A DNA stretch of 5,331 nucleotides from Bacillota bacterium (GTDB lineage: Bacteria; Bacillota; Clostridia; Acetivibrionales; DSM-1351), in the NCBI GenBank assembly GCA_023417285.1, contig JAEZFR010000108.1, forward strand, positions 1-5,331, read 5' to 3'. A program made the translations under genes and the position numbers. Position 1 is the first letter of the stretch; each line of letters begins with the position of its first letter. Of the stretch, positions 1 through 5,331 are shown in pieces. The notes beneath the pieces were generated by a model. The model saw nothing but the letters and a program-made list of their open reading frames with translations. It was not told the DNA's origin and searched no databases.

Positions 1-267
1 GAATATGGTACCTCAAAGGCTGCACTCTATCCCGGTTACTTACTCAGTAAGGGTGCCTCCGGCAAGGATGTAGAGAATTTCCAAACTTATCTATCAAAAA
101 TAGCTGACGTATATACTAATATCCCAAAAATAGAGGTTACTGGTACTTTTGATGACCAAACCGAAAACGCAATACGAATCTTCCAAAGAGAATTCAATTT
201 ACCAGTTACTGGCTTTGTAGGCCCAGCAACGTGGGCTGCCCTAGCCTTTCTTTATAATACACTCTGA
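1..267 (+). CDS. Peptidoglycan-binding protein, C-terminal end (partial)
   Basis: An open frame enters from the left edge and stops at TGA 265-267, giving 88 visible residues. The visible part is a peptidoglycan-binding domain of the PF01471 type: a YLLSKGASGKDVENFQ start, a central V-T-G-TFDDQTENAIRIFQ helix segment and the closing V-T-G-F-VGPATWAAL motif, where Gly, Thr and Trp are the usual hallmarks. Such domains anchor cell-wall hydrolases or spore-cortex proteins to peptidoglycan; in Clostridia they often occur as tandem repeats in one protein. The text before the domain (EYGTSKAALYPG) looks like a linker from an upstream repeat or domain, but the N-terminal part, any signal peptide and any catalytic domain lie outside the window, so the enzymatic role is unknown. 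It is on the same strand as the PilZ-like gene but is probably a separate unit, since a promoter lies between them. Confidence 0.88.
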   Translation, partial: EYGTSKAALYPGYLLSKGASGKDVENFQTYLSKIADVYTNIPKIEVTGTFDDQTENAIRIFQREFNLPVTGFVGPATWAALAFLYNTL

Positions 268-321
268 TTTAAAAAATCCCCCTAATTTAGTAAAATATTA
301 GTACTTTTTAAAGAATTTTGT

Positions 322-350
322 TTGAAATTAAGTGCAAAATATAGTATATT
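322..350 (+). promoter_or_regulatory. Sigma-A-type promoter of the PilZ-like gene
   Basis: TTGAAA (322-327) and TATATT (345-350) are separated by exactly 17 bases, a near-consensus housekeeping promoter. Transcription would begin near 356-358, giving a leader of about 30 nt that ends in the G-rich ribosome binding site of the gene starting at 387. No operator-like symmetry overlaps it. The match is by eye only. Confidence 0.6.
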
Positions 351-371
351 TTAAGTATACATAAATGAATT

Positions 372-379
372 AGGGGGGG
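372..379 (+). promoter_or_regulatory. Poly-G ribosome binding site of the PilZ-like gene
   Basis: A run of seven G (373-379, preceded by A) lies 7 nt before the ATG at 387. It can pair with the anti-Shine-Dalgarno through G-C and G-U pairs and supports this start codon. A homopolymer in this position is unusual compared with the GGAGG-type sites of other genes here, but the binding-protein gene at 2539 has a similar one. Confidence 0.6.
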
Positions 380-386
380 ATGATAT

Positions 387-746
387 ATGAAACGGTATTT
401 AAATGAACTCCAACATAGGCACTATAAAAGATGTCAGTTATCTCTGGATTTAGTTAAAATAAGCAAAAACGGTATTATTTGGGAAGACGTTACTGTTAAA
501 GATATTGCAGCCGATGAACTCCGTTTTTACTCCCCTACCAGAAAATATTTGGTGGGAGAAAGTGTTCAAGTACGGTTTGTAATTCAAAACATTATATCTA
601 CTCACAATTTCAACCTTAAAGGTAAAATTCTTTTAGCTAAGGATACCACTTATACTCTGAGATTTACTGATATATCAAAGGAAGAGCAAATTAATTTAGA
701 CAGTGCAATAATGTCTTCATGTTCTTGTTGCTTAATAGCAGAGTGA
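387..746 (+). CDS. Small PilZ-like domain protein, divergent c-di-GMP motif
   Basis: A 119-residue soluble protein without signal peptide or membrane segment. Its size and layout fit a stand-alone PilZ domain, the receptor fold for cyclic di-GMP. The N-terminal arginine motif RxxxR is present as R11-H-Y-K-R15, followed by alternating beta strands and, near residue 39, DIAADEL where a canonical domain has (D/N)xSxxG: the Asp is kept (D39), but Ser is Ala41 and Gly is Glu44. Later strands (FNLKGKILLAK, YTLRFTDIS) and a final helix agree with the fold. Known receptors need both motifs for tight binding, so nucleotide binding may be weak or lost. The tail carries three cysteines (112, 114, 115). 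The start is set by a good promoter and a G-rich ribosome binding site 7 nt upstream. It converges on the transporter operon, with a shared stem-loop between. The assignment is by motif reading and remains tentative; a hypothetical protein is the fallback. Confidence 0.65.
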   Translation: MKRYLNELQHRHYKRCQLSLDLVKISKNGIIWEDVTVKDIAADELRFYSPTRKYLVGESVQVRFVIQNIISTHNFNLKGKILLAKDTTYTLRFTDISKEEQINLDSAIMSSCSCCLIAE

Positions 747-779
747 CCATTCATGGCACTAATTAATGTTTCAAAATTA

Positions 780-813
780 AAGGCAGCAGTAGCCCCAACG
801 CTTCTGTTGCCTT
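780..813. terminator. Bidirectional stem-loop terminator between convergent genes
   Basis: A 13-bp stem pairs 780-792 with 801-813, with one G-U pair and one mismatch, around an 8-nt loop (CCCCAACG). It sits between the stops of the PilZ-like gene (746) and the permease (824). Read leftward, the stem is followed by a T-rich tract (TTTAATTTTG), so it fits a Rho-independent terminator best for the minus-strand operon. Read rightward, the tail (ATTCATT) is poorer in T, so termination of the PilZ-like transcript is less sure. Confidence 0.7.
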
Positions 814-823
814 ATTCATTATG

Positions 824-1555
824 TCATCTCCAGTCTAATAACCTATTTTCTAACCAATCAATTATTATAAAGAGTAATACCCCTACAAGCCCTAACACCA
901 AAATACCTCTAAACATTTTTACATAGTCAATAATAGACCAAGCATCAAGTATAAAGTACCCTAACCCCATACTTGTTCCATAACCTTCTGCAAAAAATAA
1001 TACGGCTAGAGCAGTTCCTATGGATAACCTGATGCTAGTTAACACCTCTGGCAAAACAGACGGCAATATAACAAACCAGAAGGTTTGCATTCTGGATGCA
1101 CCATAATTATTTGCGCAGTCAATGTATTCTTTACTTATATTCAAAATGCCGTCCCTTACTGTAACAATAACCTGAAAAACTATGATTAATACTATTAGGA
1201 TTACTTTTGAGCAATCCCCAATGCCAAATAGTATCATTATTATAGGCAATAAGGCTGTCTTTGGAATTGGATATGTAAAATAAACCAATGGTGTCAGTAC
1301 ACTGCTCCATTTATTAGATTGGGTCATTAAATACCCAATAGTAATACCTATCACAAGTGATATGGCTATACCAGCAAATATTCTAAAAAGGCTTATAAGC
1401 ATATGTACTGACAATCCATCCTGAAAAAAGAGCGAAAAGCTTGCATATACTTCTATCGGATTAGGTATAACAGGTTTGTTTAACAATATAGACAAAAAAG
1501 CCCAAATGAGATTTGTATAAATAAACCCCAGGGCGTAAAGCTTTAATTTTTTCAT
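824..1555 (-). CDS. ABC transporter permease, nitrate/sulfonate/taurine (SsuC/TauC) class
   Basis: A 243-residue integral membrane protein of the BPD_transp_1 family (PF00528), the inner-membrane channel of an importer. Hydrophobic segments start near residue 6 and recur through the chain to about residue 233. The conserved opening of the domain is visible as HMLISLFRIFAGIAI (51-65), followed by the YPIPKTALLPIIMILFGIG stretch (95-113). The ATPase-docking EAA loop is D147-C-A-N-N-Y-G152-A153 with the LP pair at 164-165. The family's AEGYGTSMGLGYFI segment follows (189-202). An AGGAG site lies 4 nt before the ATG. It follows the binding-protein gene by 45 nt and is surely co-transcribed. No ATP-binding subunit gene is in the window, so the transporter must use one encoded elsewhere. 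The substrate cannot be read from the permease. The length is close to the short end of the family and nothing looks broken. Confidence 0.9.
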   Translation of the reverse strand: MKKLKLYALGFIYTNLIWAFLSILLNKPVIPNPIEVYASFSLFFQDGLSVHMLISLFRIFAGIAISLVIGITIGYLMTQSNKWSSVLTPLVYFTYPIPKTALLPIIMILFGIGDCSKVILIVLIIVFQVIVTVRDGILNISKEYIDCANNYGASRMQTFWFVILPSVLPEVLTSIRLSIGTALAVLFFAEGYGTSMGLGYFILDAWSIIDYVKMFRGILVLGLVGVLLFIIIDWLENRLLDWR

Positions 1556-1600
1556 ATCACTCCTACAGATGTAGTACTAAGACACTCTTGGTCCTTAGCC

Positions 1601-2539
1601 CTAGTTATCAAATAATTTATAAACAAGTTGTTCTGCTTTTAACTCTTTTTTGATAATGCCTTTATCCAAGCACCATTTAATTGCCGCTTCAATTGAAGAA
1701 TAATCAGGAAGGGTGCTGTCTCTATATTCAGGTAATATAATTTGACCTTTCATATCCTTCGGATACCCGATAAAATCTATTAGCTTGTCTTCGTATTTTT
1801 CAACAGGAGTATTTTTTATGTATTCTAATGCCTCCTTATAGGCACTATACAACTCCTTAACAGCATCGCCTTTTTTATTTAGTGTTTCTTGTTTAAATGC
1901 AGAAATGTTACTATAAATACCGCTGTTATAGGCCGAATCTATTTTAACACCACCGCTCTTTATTGCCAGTGAGGAATATGGCTCTGGTAGAAGCGCTAAC
2001 TGCACCTTGTCATTTCTGAGCATTTCAAGCCTTGTTGGAATACTGGGTATCATTTCTTTTACTATGTCATTGTCTGAGAGAGAGTTGTTTTCCAACAGCT
2101 TATCAAGGGTAAAATCTATGACTGTTTTTTCAGAAATTGCAACCTTCTTTTTGCTTCCTTTTAAGTCCTGCATTGATTTAATTCCCGATTTTGCTCCTGC
2201 AATAAGCATAAAATCCCCATCTGTAATGCCCGTTATTTTTACAGAGCTACCTGAGTTATTATATATACAAATTGCTATAAGGTCGCATAGAACCCCATCC
2301 AGGTCAGTACTCAAAAAAGCTGTATCTCTGTCCTTCGCACTTTTAAATACCTGTAGTTCAACCTCAATACCATGCTTTTTAAAATAACCATTATCTTTGG
2401 CTATAATAAACGGTATGGCATCTACAGCAGGTGTAAGACCAAGCTTTATTGTTTTGGGCTGTTCGCTGCAGCATCCAAAAAGTAATATCGCTAAAGTAAA
2501 AATGAGTATAGCAATAATAGCTCTTTTTAGCATTCCCAT
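1601..2539 (-). CDS. ABC transporter substrate-binding lipoprotein, NMT1/SsuA-like
   Basis: A 312-residue extracytoplasmic solute receptor, tethered to the membrane by lipid. The N-terminus has basic residues, a hydrophobic stretch and a lipobox L20-F-G-C23 with cleavage before Cys23; Phe at the -2 position is atypical and a second Cys follows. The mature part begins with the NMT1/TauA-family signature: KLGLTPAVDAIPFIIA, then NGYFKKHGIEVEL, then FKSAKDRDTAF and LDGVLCDLIA. Family members bind small anions, pyrimidine-type thiamin precursors or sulfonates; the related cytoplasmic enzymes MqnA and MqnD share the fold but lack a signal peptide, so this protein is a transporter part and not one of those enzymes. 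I chose ATG 2539, which lies 5 nt after a GGGGGG site; the in-frame TTG at 2542 is only 2 nt from it, and ATG 2533 (11 nt away) remains possible. The ligand is unknown. The permease gene follows. Confidence 0.88.
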   Translation of the reverse strand: MGMLKRAIIAILIFTLAILLFGCCSEQPKTIKLGLTPAVDAIPFIIAKDNGYFKKHGIEVELQVFKSAKDRDTAFLSTDLDGVLCDLIAICIYNNSGSSVKITGITDGDFMLIAGAKSGIKSMQDLKGSKKKVAISEKTVIDFTLDKLLENNSLSDNDIVKEMIPSIPTRLEMLRNDKVQLALLPEPYSSLAIKSGGVKIDSAYNSGIYSNISAFKQETLNKKGDAVKELYSAYKEALEYIKNTPVEKYEDKLIDFIGYPKDMKGQIILPEYRDSTLPDYSSIEAAIKWCLDKGIIKKELKAEQLVYKLFDN

Positions 2540-2544
2540 CAAAT

Positions 2545-2550
2545 CCCCCC
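2545..2550 (-). promoter_or_regulatory. Poly-G ribosome binding site deciding the lipoprotein start
   Basis: Six G in a row on the minus strand lie 5 nt upstream of ATG 2539, 2 nt upstream of the in-frame TTG 2542 and 11 nt upstream of ATG 2533. The spacing favours ATG 2539 over the TTG. Confidence 0.55.
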
Positions 2551-2567
2551 AAACATGCTTTCTGGCT

Positions 2568-2596
2568 ATAATAATTTATTCGCCATATATGGGGAA
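2568..2596 (-). promoter_or_regulatory. Weak candidate promoter for the binding-protein/permease genes
   Basis: On the minus strand TTCCCC (2596-2591) and TATTAT (2573-2568) stand 17 bases apart. The -10 box is good; the -35 box matches the consensus poorly, as expected only if an activator helps or if the operon is read from upstream. Transcription would begin near 2561, placing the G-rich ribosome binding site about 11 nt into the message. The palindrome at 2578-2597 covers the -35 box and most of the spacer. Confidence 0.3.
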
Positions 2597-2597
2597 T
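2578..2597. promoter_or_regulatory. Near-perfect 20-bp palindrome, candidate operator
   Basis: ATTCGCCATATATGGGGAAT is its own reverse complement at 18 of 20 positions; the central CCATATATGG is a perfect 10-bp palindrome. It lies 39-58 bp upstream of the lipoprotein start, over the -35 box and spacer of the weak candidate promoter, where a dimeric repressor would block transcription. It has no loop and no T-tract, so it is not a terminator. The regulator is unknown and no regulator gene is in the window. Confidence 0.4.
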
Positions 2598-2660
2598 TAT
2601 TCTATTTTTCTCTATTTGATTTTTATTTATTTGACTATTATTTATTGAATTTTTTAATTT

Positions 2661-2780
2661 TTATCTATTAGGCTTATCTTTATTTGATTTTTCCTTTATT
2701 TGTTCAATACATGTAAGGAGATTTGCCCTCTTTATTCTTGCCTCAGTTTGGTCAGGTTGTTGCTTGTTTTGTTTTGTCAT
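2661..2780 (-). CDS. Small hypothetical protein, 39 residues
   Basis: ATG at 2780 to TAA at 2661 encodes 39 residues that I do not recognise. Evidence for translation is an AAGGAG site (2795-2790) 9 nt before the ATG and a composition that looks like a real soluble peptide: Gln/Lys-rich at the start (MTKQNKQQPDQ), then a predicted amphipathic helix (TEARIKRANLLTCIEQIKE) containing the only Cys (24), then a Lys/Asn-rich tail. There is no membrane segment or signal. It follows the other small gene by 74 nt and precedes the lipoprotein gene by about 120 bp of very AT-rich DNA (2540-2660), all on one strand, so it may share their message. A weak AGATT/AATCT hairpin (2798-2811) precedes its ribosome binding site. 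No function can be proposed. Confidence 0.5.
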   Translation of the reverse strand: MTKQNKQQPDQTEARIKRANLLTCIEQIKEKSNKDKPNR

Positions 2781-2789
2781 TCTAGCACA

Positions 2790-2795
2790 CTCCTT
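2790..2795 (-). promoter_or_regulatory. Ribosome binding site of the 39-residue gene
   Basis: AAGGAG on the minus strand, 9 nt upstream of ATG 2780. It is the main argument that this short frame is translated. Confidence 0.55.
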
Positions 2796-2854
2796 CTAGA
2801 TTAGATAATCTCTTTATCATACAATCACTATTGCTAACATCAGGATTTGTAAGA

Positions 2855-2986
2855 TTATTTTTCTTCCTTACCAAATATAGTTCTAGCGCTTTCAGCTTGT
2901 GGGCTGTGGTTAATATGTTTTTTACTAAAATTCCCATCAGATTTACGATTATTTTTTGTATCCTTTTGTTTTTTACTTGCATCCAT
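2855..2986 (-). CDS. Small basic clostridial protein, 43 residues (CPC_1213-like)
   Basis: ATG at 2986 to TAA at 2855 encodes 43 residues, very hydrophilic and Lys/Asn-rich at the start (MDASKKQKDTKNNRKSDG) and ending in FSKKHINHSPQAESARTIFG plus a charged tail. From memory this C-terminal block (N-H-x-P-Q-A-E-S-A-R-x-x-F-G) resembles a widespread family of tiny clostridial proteins annotated as CPC_1213 family; this could not be checked here and the family's function is unknown to me. Translation is well supported by GGAGG (2999-2995) 8 nt before the ATG. It lies 119 bp after the prenyltransferase stop, on the same strand. A longer frame in another register (3105-2782) overlaps it but has no ribosome binding site and is treated as a shadow. 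No membrane segment, cysteine or signal is present. Confidence 0.65.
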   Translation of the reverse strand: MDASKKQKDTKNNRKSDGNFSKKHINHSPQAESARTIFGKEEK

Positions 2987-2994
2987 TTTATATT

Positions 2995-2999
2995 CCTCC
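2995..2999 (-). promoter_or_regulatory. Ribosome binding site of the 43-residue gene
   Basis: GGAGG on the minus strand, 8 nt upstream of ATG 2986: a textbook Shine-Dalgarno that identifies the real frame among overlapping ones. The rest of the gap 2987-3105 shows no convincing promoter or terminator. Confidence 0.65.
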
Positions 3000-3105
3000 A
3001 TAATTTAGAGATAAATACTACGAAAAGCATTGATTTTATTGGCTTATACATCAAATATAAATATCGTCCCTTATTGCTACAGGTAGTAGGATGCCTAAAA
3101 TCCAT

Positions 3106-4002
3106 TTAAAATATTCTGACTTTAAAAGCAACATTATTAAAAATATCAATTAGTGAGAAGACGAGTAAAACAATGCTAATTAGCTGGTTTATTGAATACG
3201 ATGCTATCTTTAGGCTTGTGGAATTTCTTGTAGCAGAAGGACTATGCTCAACAAATAGCAGCAATGCCACAATTAATATCCCACAAAAATACCATAACCC
3301 TAAAAGGTTATTAATTAGTCCAAGGAATACCAAGAAAATAATGCTTAACACATGAAAAAAACTTGATAGCAAGAGTGCATTTTTAACTCCAAACCTAACA
3401 GGAATAGAATGCAAGGAGTGTTCTACATCAAATTCATAATCCTGAGTACTGTATATAATATCAAAGCCTGCCACCCAAAATACGTTTGCTGCACCCATTG
3501 CAAGAGCAGATAAGCTTACTGTTCCCGTTACAGCAATCCATGCTCCTACTGGTGCTGCTGCCGTAGTAATTCCGAGAATTATATGACATAGCCAGGTGAA
3601 TCGCTTCGTATAGGAATACCCCAGCAGCAGCACTAACGCAATTGGTGAGAGTAATAGACAAAGGAGATTGAGCTTCGCAGCCCCAATTACCATTACAACA
3701 AACGAGATTGCTGTGAGAATAACTGCTTCCTTTATACTAACTTTCCCTTTAGGTATATGCCTTTGTGCTGTTCTCTTATTCATTGCATCAATTTTGGCAT
3801 CTATAACTCTGTTTATGGCATTTGCACCTGTCCGTGCACCCATGAATGCAACAACTATCCAGAATACAGTATAAAGTGACGGTAATCCTCCAGAAGCAAG
3901 TAACATTGATATTATTGCAAACGATAGAGAAAAAATAGTGTGGGAAAACATGACCAATTCACCATAGAGCTTAATTTTTTTTAATGCGTTTGCTAAAACC
4001 AT
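3106..4002 (-). CDS. mqnP: UbiA-family prenyltransferase of menaquinone synthesis (MqnP-like)
   Basis: A 298-residue membrane protein of the UbiA family with about eight to nine hydrophobic segments. The first Asp-rich motif is N64-R-V-I-D68-A-K-I-D72, followed by N75, R77 and T78; the second is D181-I-I-Y184-S-T-Q187-D188-Y-E-F-D192, followed by the HSIPVRFG stretch. These Asp residues bind Mg-diphosphate of the polyprenyl donor. The second motif in the form DIIYxxQDxxFD is typical of the bacterial subgroup that works in the futalosine pathway, attaching the isoprenoid chain to 1,4-dihydroxy-6-naphthoate. The adjoining MqnL-like decarboxylase strongly supports this role over ubiquinone synthesis. 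The ATG at 4002 has a GGGAG site 4 nt upstream and lies inside the decarboxylase gene, overlapping it by 32 bp, which suggests translational coupling. The substrate is inferred from family and context. Confidence 0.9.
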   Translation of the reverse strand: MVLANALKKIKLYGELVMFSHTIFSLSFAIISMLLASGGLPSLYTVFWIVVAFMGARTGANAINRVIDAKIDAMNKRTAQRHIPKGKVSIKEAVILTAISFVVMVIGAAKLNLLCLLLSPIALVLLLGYSYTKRFTWLCHIILGITTAAAPVGAWIAVTGTVSLSALAMGAANVFWVAGFDIIYSTQDYEFDVEHSLHSIPVRFGVKNALLLSSFFHVLSIIFLVFLGLINNLLGLWYFCGILIVALLLFVEHSPSATRNSTSLKIASYSINQLISIVLLVFSLIDIFNNVAFKVRIF

Positions 4003-5331
4003 ATTTCTCCCACCTTCTGCTTACAAGCTCTTTTATTTCCCGGGTCATTTCAACATCCTCAGGCCAGTTCCCGGGATGCCCTTCCTCCCTCATTTTTACT
4101 GTTGCATCAATGCCTACTCTACTTCCGTAATGACTCACCGCCGATGCATGGTCCAAAGCGTCCAGCGGTCCCTCTGAAAAAACAAAATCCCTGCGGGCAT
4201 CGATATTGTTAAAAACCTTCCAAGCAACTGTTGATAAATCGTGAGGATTTATATTTTCATCAACTACTATTATCATTTTTGTGTACATCATTTGTCCAGA
4301 CCCCCATAAAGCATACATTACCTTGCGTGCATGCCCCGGAAATCGCTTTTTGATGGATACAATTATGCAGTTATGGAAAACACCTTCAAGAGGAAAATTT
4401 ATATCTATGATTTCAGGAAACTGTAGTTTGAGGAGTGGTAAAAAAATGCGCTCTGTTGCTTTTCCAAGAAAGCAATCCTCCATAGGGGGCTTTCCTACCA
4501 CTGTTGCAGGGTAAATAGCGTCCCTTCTGTGCGTTATACAGGTGACGTGAAATACCGGATAGTAGTCAACCTTTGAATAGTATCCAGTATGATCCCCAAA
4601 TGGTCCCTCAAGCCTGAGGGGCTCCATTGTATCAACATATCCCTCCAAGATAAATTCCGCATTAGCGGGAACATAAATATCGCAGGTTGTAGCCTTCACC
4701 AGTGGAACAGGTGCTTTTCGTAGGTACCCTGCGAATAGCATCTCATCAATCTCAGCAGGCAGTGGCGCTGTAGCGGCATAGGTTATAGCCGGGTCACAGC
4801 CCAGCGCCACTGCTACTGGCATTTTCATGCCCCTCTTCCGATATTTTTCGTACAGCTCACGGCCATCCTTGTGTAAATGCCAATGCATTCCCGTTGTACA
4901 ACTGTCAAAAACCTGTAAGCGATACATTCCACAGTTTTGTATACCTGATTCAACATCCTTTGTAATTACTATCGGTAAGGTGATAAACCGTCCTCCATCC
5001 AATGGCCAACATTTTAAAATAGGCAAAGTGATAAGATCGCATTTCCTCTCAATAACTTGTTGACACAGCCCCTTACCAGGTAACTTAATAGGGAAAGCAG
5101 TAGCAACCTTTAATAGAGATGGAATAGCTTTAACCTTATTGATTAAGCCCAAATAATTTTCAACATCAATAAAATCGGCTATACTTTCACAAATTTCTTC
5201 AATGTCCTCTACACCGAGAGCTAAGTTCATTCTTTCATATGAACCAAAAGCATTTGTTAGTACAGGATAATTAGTATTTTTAACTCTATGAAACAGCAAC
5301 GCCGGACCTCCCGATTTCACTACCCTATCAG
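3971..5331 (-). CDS. mqnL: UbiD-family menaquinone biosynthesis decarboxylase (MqnL-like), 5' partial
   Basis: The frame is open to the right edge, so the start lies outside; 452 residues plus TAA (3971) are visible. The GTG at 5320 is an internal Val codon, since DRVVKSGGPALLF continues the family's conserved N-terminal motif across it; roughly 20-40 residues are probably missing. UbiD enzymes are cytosolic prenylated-FMN-dependent decarboxylases. Numbering from the first full codon (5329), the conserved NCGMYR (N132, R137), HWHLHKDG (149-156) and EGPFGDHTGYY (E241, D246) correspond to the metal/prFMN-binding and Glu-Arg-acid catalytic elements known from Fdc1, with Asp in the third acid position. 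PATVVGKPPMED, GKATERIFLPLL and FPGHARKVM segments match the menaquinone branch closely. It would decarboxylate prenylated 1,4-dihydroxy-6-naphthoate. The cofactor enzyme (UbiX/MqnM) is not in the window. The gene is less AT-rich than its downstream neighbours. Confidence 0.93.
   Translation of the reverse strand, partial: DRVVKSGGPALLFHRVKNTNYPVLTNAFGSYERMNLALGVEDIEEICESIADFIDVENYLGLINKVKAIPSLLKVATAFPIKLPGKGLCQQVIERKCDLITLPILKCWPLDGGRFITLPIVITKDVESGIQNCGMYRLQVFDSCTTGMHWHLHKDGRELYEKYRKRGMKMPVAVALGCDPAITYAATAPLPAEIDEMLFAGYLRKAPVPLVKATTCDIYVPANAEFILEGYVDTMEPLRLEGPFGDHTGYYSKVDYYPVFHVTCITHRRDAIYPATVVGKPPMEDCFLGKATERIFLPLLKLQFPEIIDINFPLEGVFHNCIIVSIKKRFPGHARKVMYALWGSGQMMYTKMIIVVDENINPHDLSTVAWKVFNNIDARRDFVFSEGPLDALDHASAVSHYGSRVGIDATVKMREEGHPGNWPEDVEMTREIKELVSRRWEKYGFSKRIKKN

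Noticed and set aside
268..312. Possible terminator after the peptidoglycan-binding gene (TTTAAAAA/TTTTTAAA with an inner CTAAT/ATTAG stem)
   Set aside because: Stems are almost all A-T, with a large internal loop; too weak to call.
277..379. Long-range inverted repeat: CCCCCTAATT (278-287) against AATTAGGGGG (368-377), which could mask the ribosome binding site
   Set aside because: The upstream arm lies before the promoter at 322-350, so the normal transcript would not contain it; only read-through from the upstream gene could form it.
1577..1598. Small CTAAG/CTTAG hairpin between lipoprotein and permease genes
   Set aside because: Only five paired bases with no T-tract; it could tune permease expression but has no real support.
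2007..2387. Plus-strand frames opposite the lipoprotein, prenyltransferase and decarboxylase genes (for example 2007-2387, 3668-3874, 4281-4514)
   Set aside because: They lie antisense to well-recognised genes, lack ribosome binding sites and show no family resemblance.
2782..3105. 107-residue minus-strand frame starting right after the prenyltransferase stop; its end (NNLTNPDV...) faintly recalls Spo0E-like phosphatases
   Set aside because: No ribosome binding site before its ATG, no SQxLD motif, and it overlaps in another register a 43-residue gene with a textbook GGAGG site and a recognisable C-terminus.
5318..5320. GTG as the start of the decarboxylase
   Set aside because: The frame stays open to the window edge and the family motif DRVVKSGGPALLF runs through it, so this codon is internal.

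Overview
The window looks like a chromosomal stretch from a low-GC, endospore-forming anaerobe of the class Clostridia. This rests on AT-rich intergenic DNA, G-rich Shine-Dalgarno sites, clostridial-type proteins (a peptidoglycan-binding repeat protein and a PilZ-like protein) and a tiny Lys/Asn-rich protein of a kind seen in clostridia. Genus cannot be fixed from the sequence; a Ruminiclostridium-like relative is only a guess.

Layout. Positions 1-267 (+) are the C-terminal end of a peptidoglycan-binding protein. A good sigma-A-type promoter (322-350) then drives a small divergent PilZ-like protein (387-746, +). A stem-loop at 780-813 separates this rightward unit from a leftward array that fills the rest of the window. 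Read in its own direction on the minus strand, that array is: a UbiD-family menaquinone decarboxylase (3971-5331, 5' end outside the window), an overlapping UbiA-family prenyltransferase (3106-4002), two very small proteins (2855-2986 and 2661-2780), a substrate-binding lipoprotein (1601-2539) and an ABC permease (824-1555).

Function. The UbiD and UbiA proteins match the late-step pair of the futalosine (Mqn) route to menaquinone: MqnP prenylates 1,4-dihydroxy-6-naphthoate and MqnL decarboxylates the product. They overlap by 32 bp and are probably translationally coupled. Downstream lie a binding lipoprotein and permease of the nitrate/sulfonate/taurine (NMT1-like) class with no ATPase gene in view. 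They may be read from the same message or from their own promoter, where a 20-bp near-perfect palindrome (2578-2597) overlaps a weak candidate promoter. Whether the transporter serves quinone metabolism or something unrelated cannot be told from sequence alone.

Most noteworthy points: the two small genes hidden between the quinone genes and the transporter, the ATPase-less transporter beside menaquinone genes, the palindrome in front of it, and the PilZ-like protein whose second c-di-GMP motif has decayed.
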